NCBI GenBank assembly: GCA_027486275.1
Contig: JAIXPM010000382.1
Span: 1 to 6,308, forward strand
Origin: Sphingomonadales bacterium
GTDB lineage: Bacteria > Pseudomonadota > Alphaproteobacteria > Sphingomonadales > Sphingomonadaceae
DNA: 6,308 nt
Direction of reading: 5' to 3'
The notes beneath the pieces were generated by a model. It made no database searches. It had not been told where the DNA came from and worked only from the letters and a program-made list of their open reading frames with translations. Within the stretch, counting starts at the first letter, position 1. Every line of letters starts with the position of its first letter. The translations under genes and the position numbers were made by a program. Shown piece after piece: positions 5,805 through 6,308 of this stretch.

Positions 5805-6308
5805 TTAGTGCACCCGGTCGAGCAACTTCTTGGCCTTGCCCTCCATGTCGAGCCGGGCGTCCTGATGGGCCTTGGACCGCGCCAATGCGGTGATGCCCTG
5901 CACGAAATCGAAGATCGATTCCGGCGGGCGGCCTTCCTCGGCGAGGACGGTATCGATGATCCGGCCGGTTTCAGCCTTGGAGAATCCGCGCGCCCGGAGG
6001 AAATCTTTCCGGTCTTCGTCGCTACGGGCGACAATTCGCGCCCGCGCGGTTTTGATGCCGTTGACGAACGGCTGCGACGAGGAATTGGCAAAGTTCAGCA
6101 GCGCCGGTTCGGCTTCGTGGGCAAAGCGGTTCGCCGCATATTTGCTGTGGCGGATGCTGATCTCTTCGAAGTCCTCCACGCCCCACAGGTTCCGGTTCTG
6201 GCAGACCGCGCGCAGGTAGAAGCTCGCCATGCCGAGCGTCTTTGCGCCAACCTCGGAGTTCCAGCAGTAAAACCCGCGGAAGTAGAGATCGGGCGATCCG
6301 TCGGGCAG
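5805..6308 (-). CDS. DUF932-family plasmid/phage-type protein (5' truncated by window edge)
   Basis: C-terminal 167 residues of a DUF932-domain protein, read on the - strand from the right edge to TAA at 5805-5807. The frame is open from 6308, so the ATG at 6230 is internal. Conserved-looking stretches are LYFRGFYCWNSEVGAKTLG (about residues 8-26), MASFYLRAVCQNRNLWGVED (27-46) and IRHSKYAANRF. A helical, charged C-terminus follows (ARGFSKAETGRIIDTVLAEEGRPPESIFDFVQGITALA and onward). Family members are found on plasmids and phages and have no established biochemical role; complete relatives are usually more than twice this length. In large alphaproteobacterial plasmids such a gene commonly precedes a ParB-like gene in the same direction, as here. 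That supports a plasmid-derived origin for the right end of the window. No lesion is seen in the visible part. Confidence 0.85.
   Translation of the reverse strand: MPDGSPDLYFRGFYCWNSEVGAKTLGMASFYLRAVCQNRNLWGVEDFEEISIRHSKYAANRFAHEAEPALLNFANSSSQPFVNGIKTARARIVARSDEDRKDFLRARGFSKAETGRIIDTVLAEEGRPPESIFDFVQGITALARSKAHQDARLDMEGKAKKLLDRVH

Noticed and set aside
5872..6219. + strand open frame opposite the DUF932 gene
   Set aside because: The - strand reading has family-like sequence, whereas the + strand translation has no recognisable domain.

Overview
The window looks like high-G+C alphaproteobacterial DNA. The protein sequences resemble those of Sphingomonadaceae (Novosphingobium/Sphingobium/Sphingopyxis type), although this taxonomic impression comes from protein style only. 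It is probably plasmid or another mobile or accessory segment, because a metal-resistance operon abuts a DUF932/ParB pair of the kind carried on large plasmids of these bacteria.

Left two thirds (1-4442, + strand): a periplasmic/outer-membrane copper-resistance operon in the order copA-copB-copC-copD, followed by a small exported NTF2/SnoaL-like protein. copA is cut by the left window edge and keeps its last 476 residues, including all C-terminal copper ligands. The genes are tightly packed: copA and copB overlap by 4 bp (ATGA), the copB-copC gap is 16 bp with a clear Shine-Dalgarno, the copC-copD gap is 1 bp, and the copD-NTF2 gap is 31 bp with GGAGG. In the usual model CopA oxidises and sequesters copper in the periplasm, CopB is an outer-membrane protein with a Met/His-rich N-terminal arm, CopC is a periplasmic copper carrier and CopD is its inner-membrane partner. 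The role of the NTF2-like protein is unknown. No CopRS, CueR or other recognised copper regulator is in the window.

Middle (4443-5405): a 206-bp intergenic stretch with a 15-bp T-N11-A palindrome, then a LysR-type regulator on the + strand. It has a normal HTH and most of its effector domain but loses recognisable LysR sequence at about residue 249. Its reading frame then continues to 5518 through DNA that is antisense to a parB-like gene.

Right (about 5406-6308, - strand): the N-terminal ~91 codons of a ParB/Srx-domain gene, whose 3' part is missing at the same junction, preceded by the C-terminal 167 residues of a DUF932 protein that runs off the right edge. The LysR and parB genes face each other and both lose their 3' ends at about 5390-5405. 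This marks a recombination or deletion joint between the copper-resistance cargo and a plasmid backbone-type region. The cop operon is a known system; the least explained items are this joint, with its two chimeric reading frames, and the exported NTF2-like protein.
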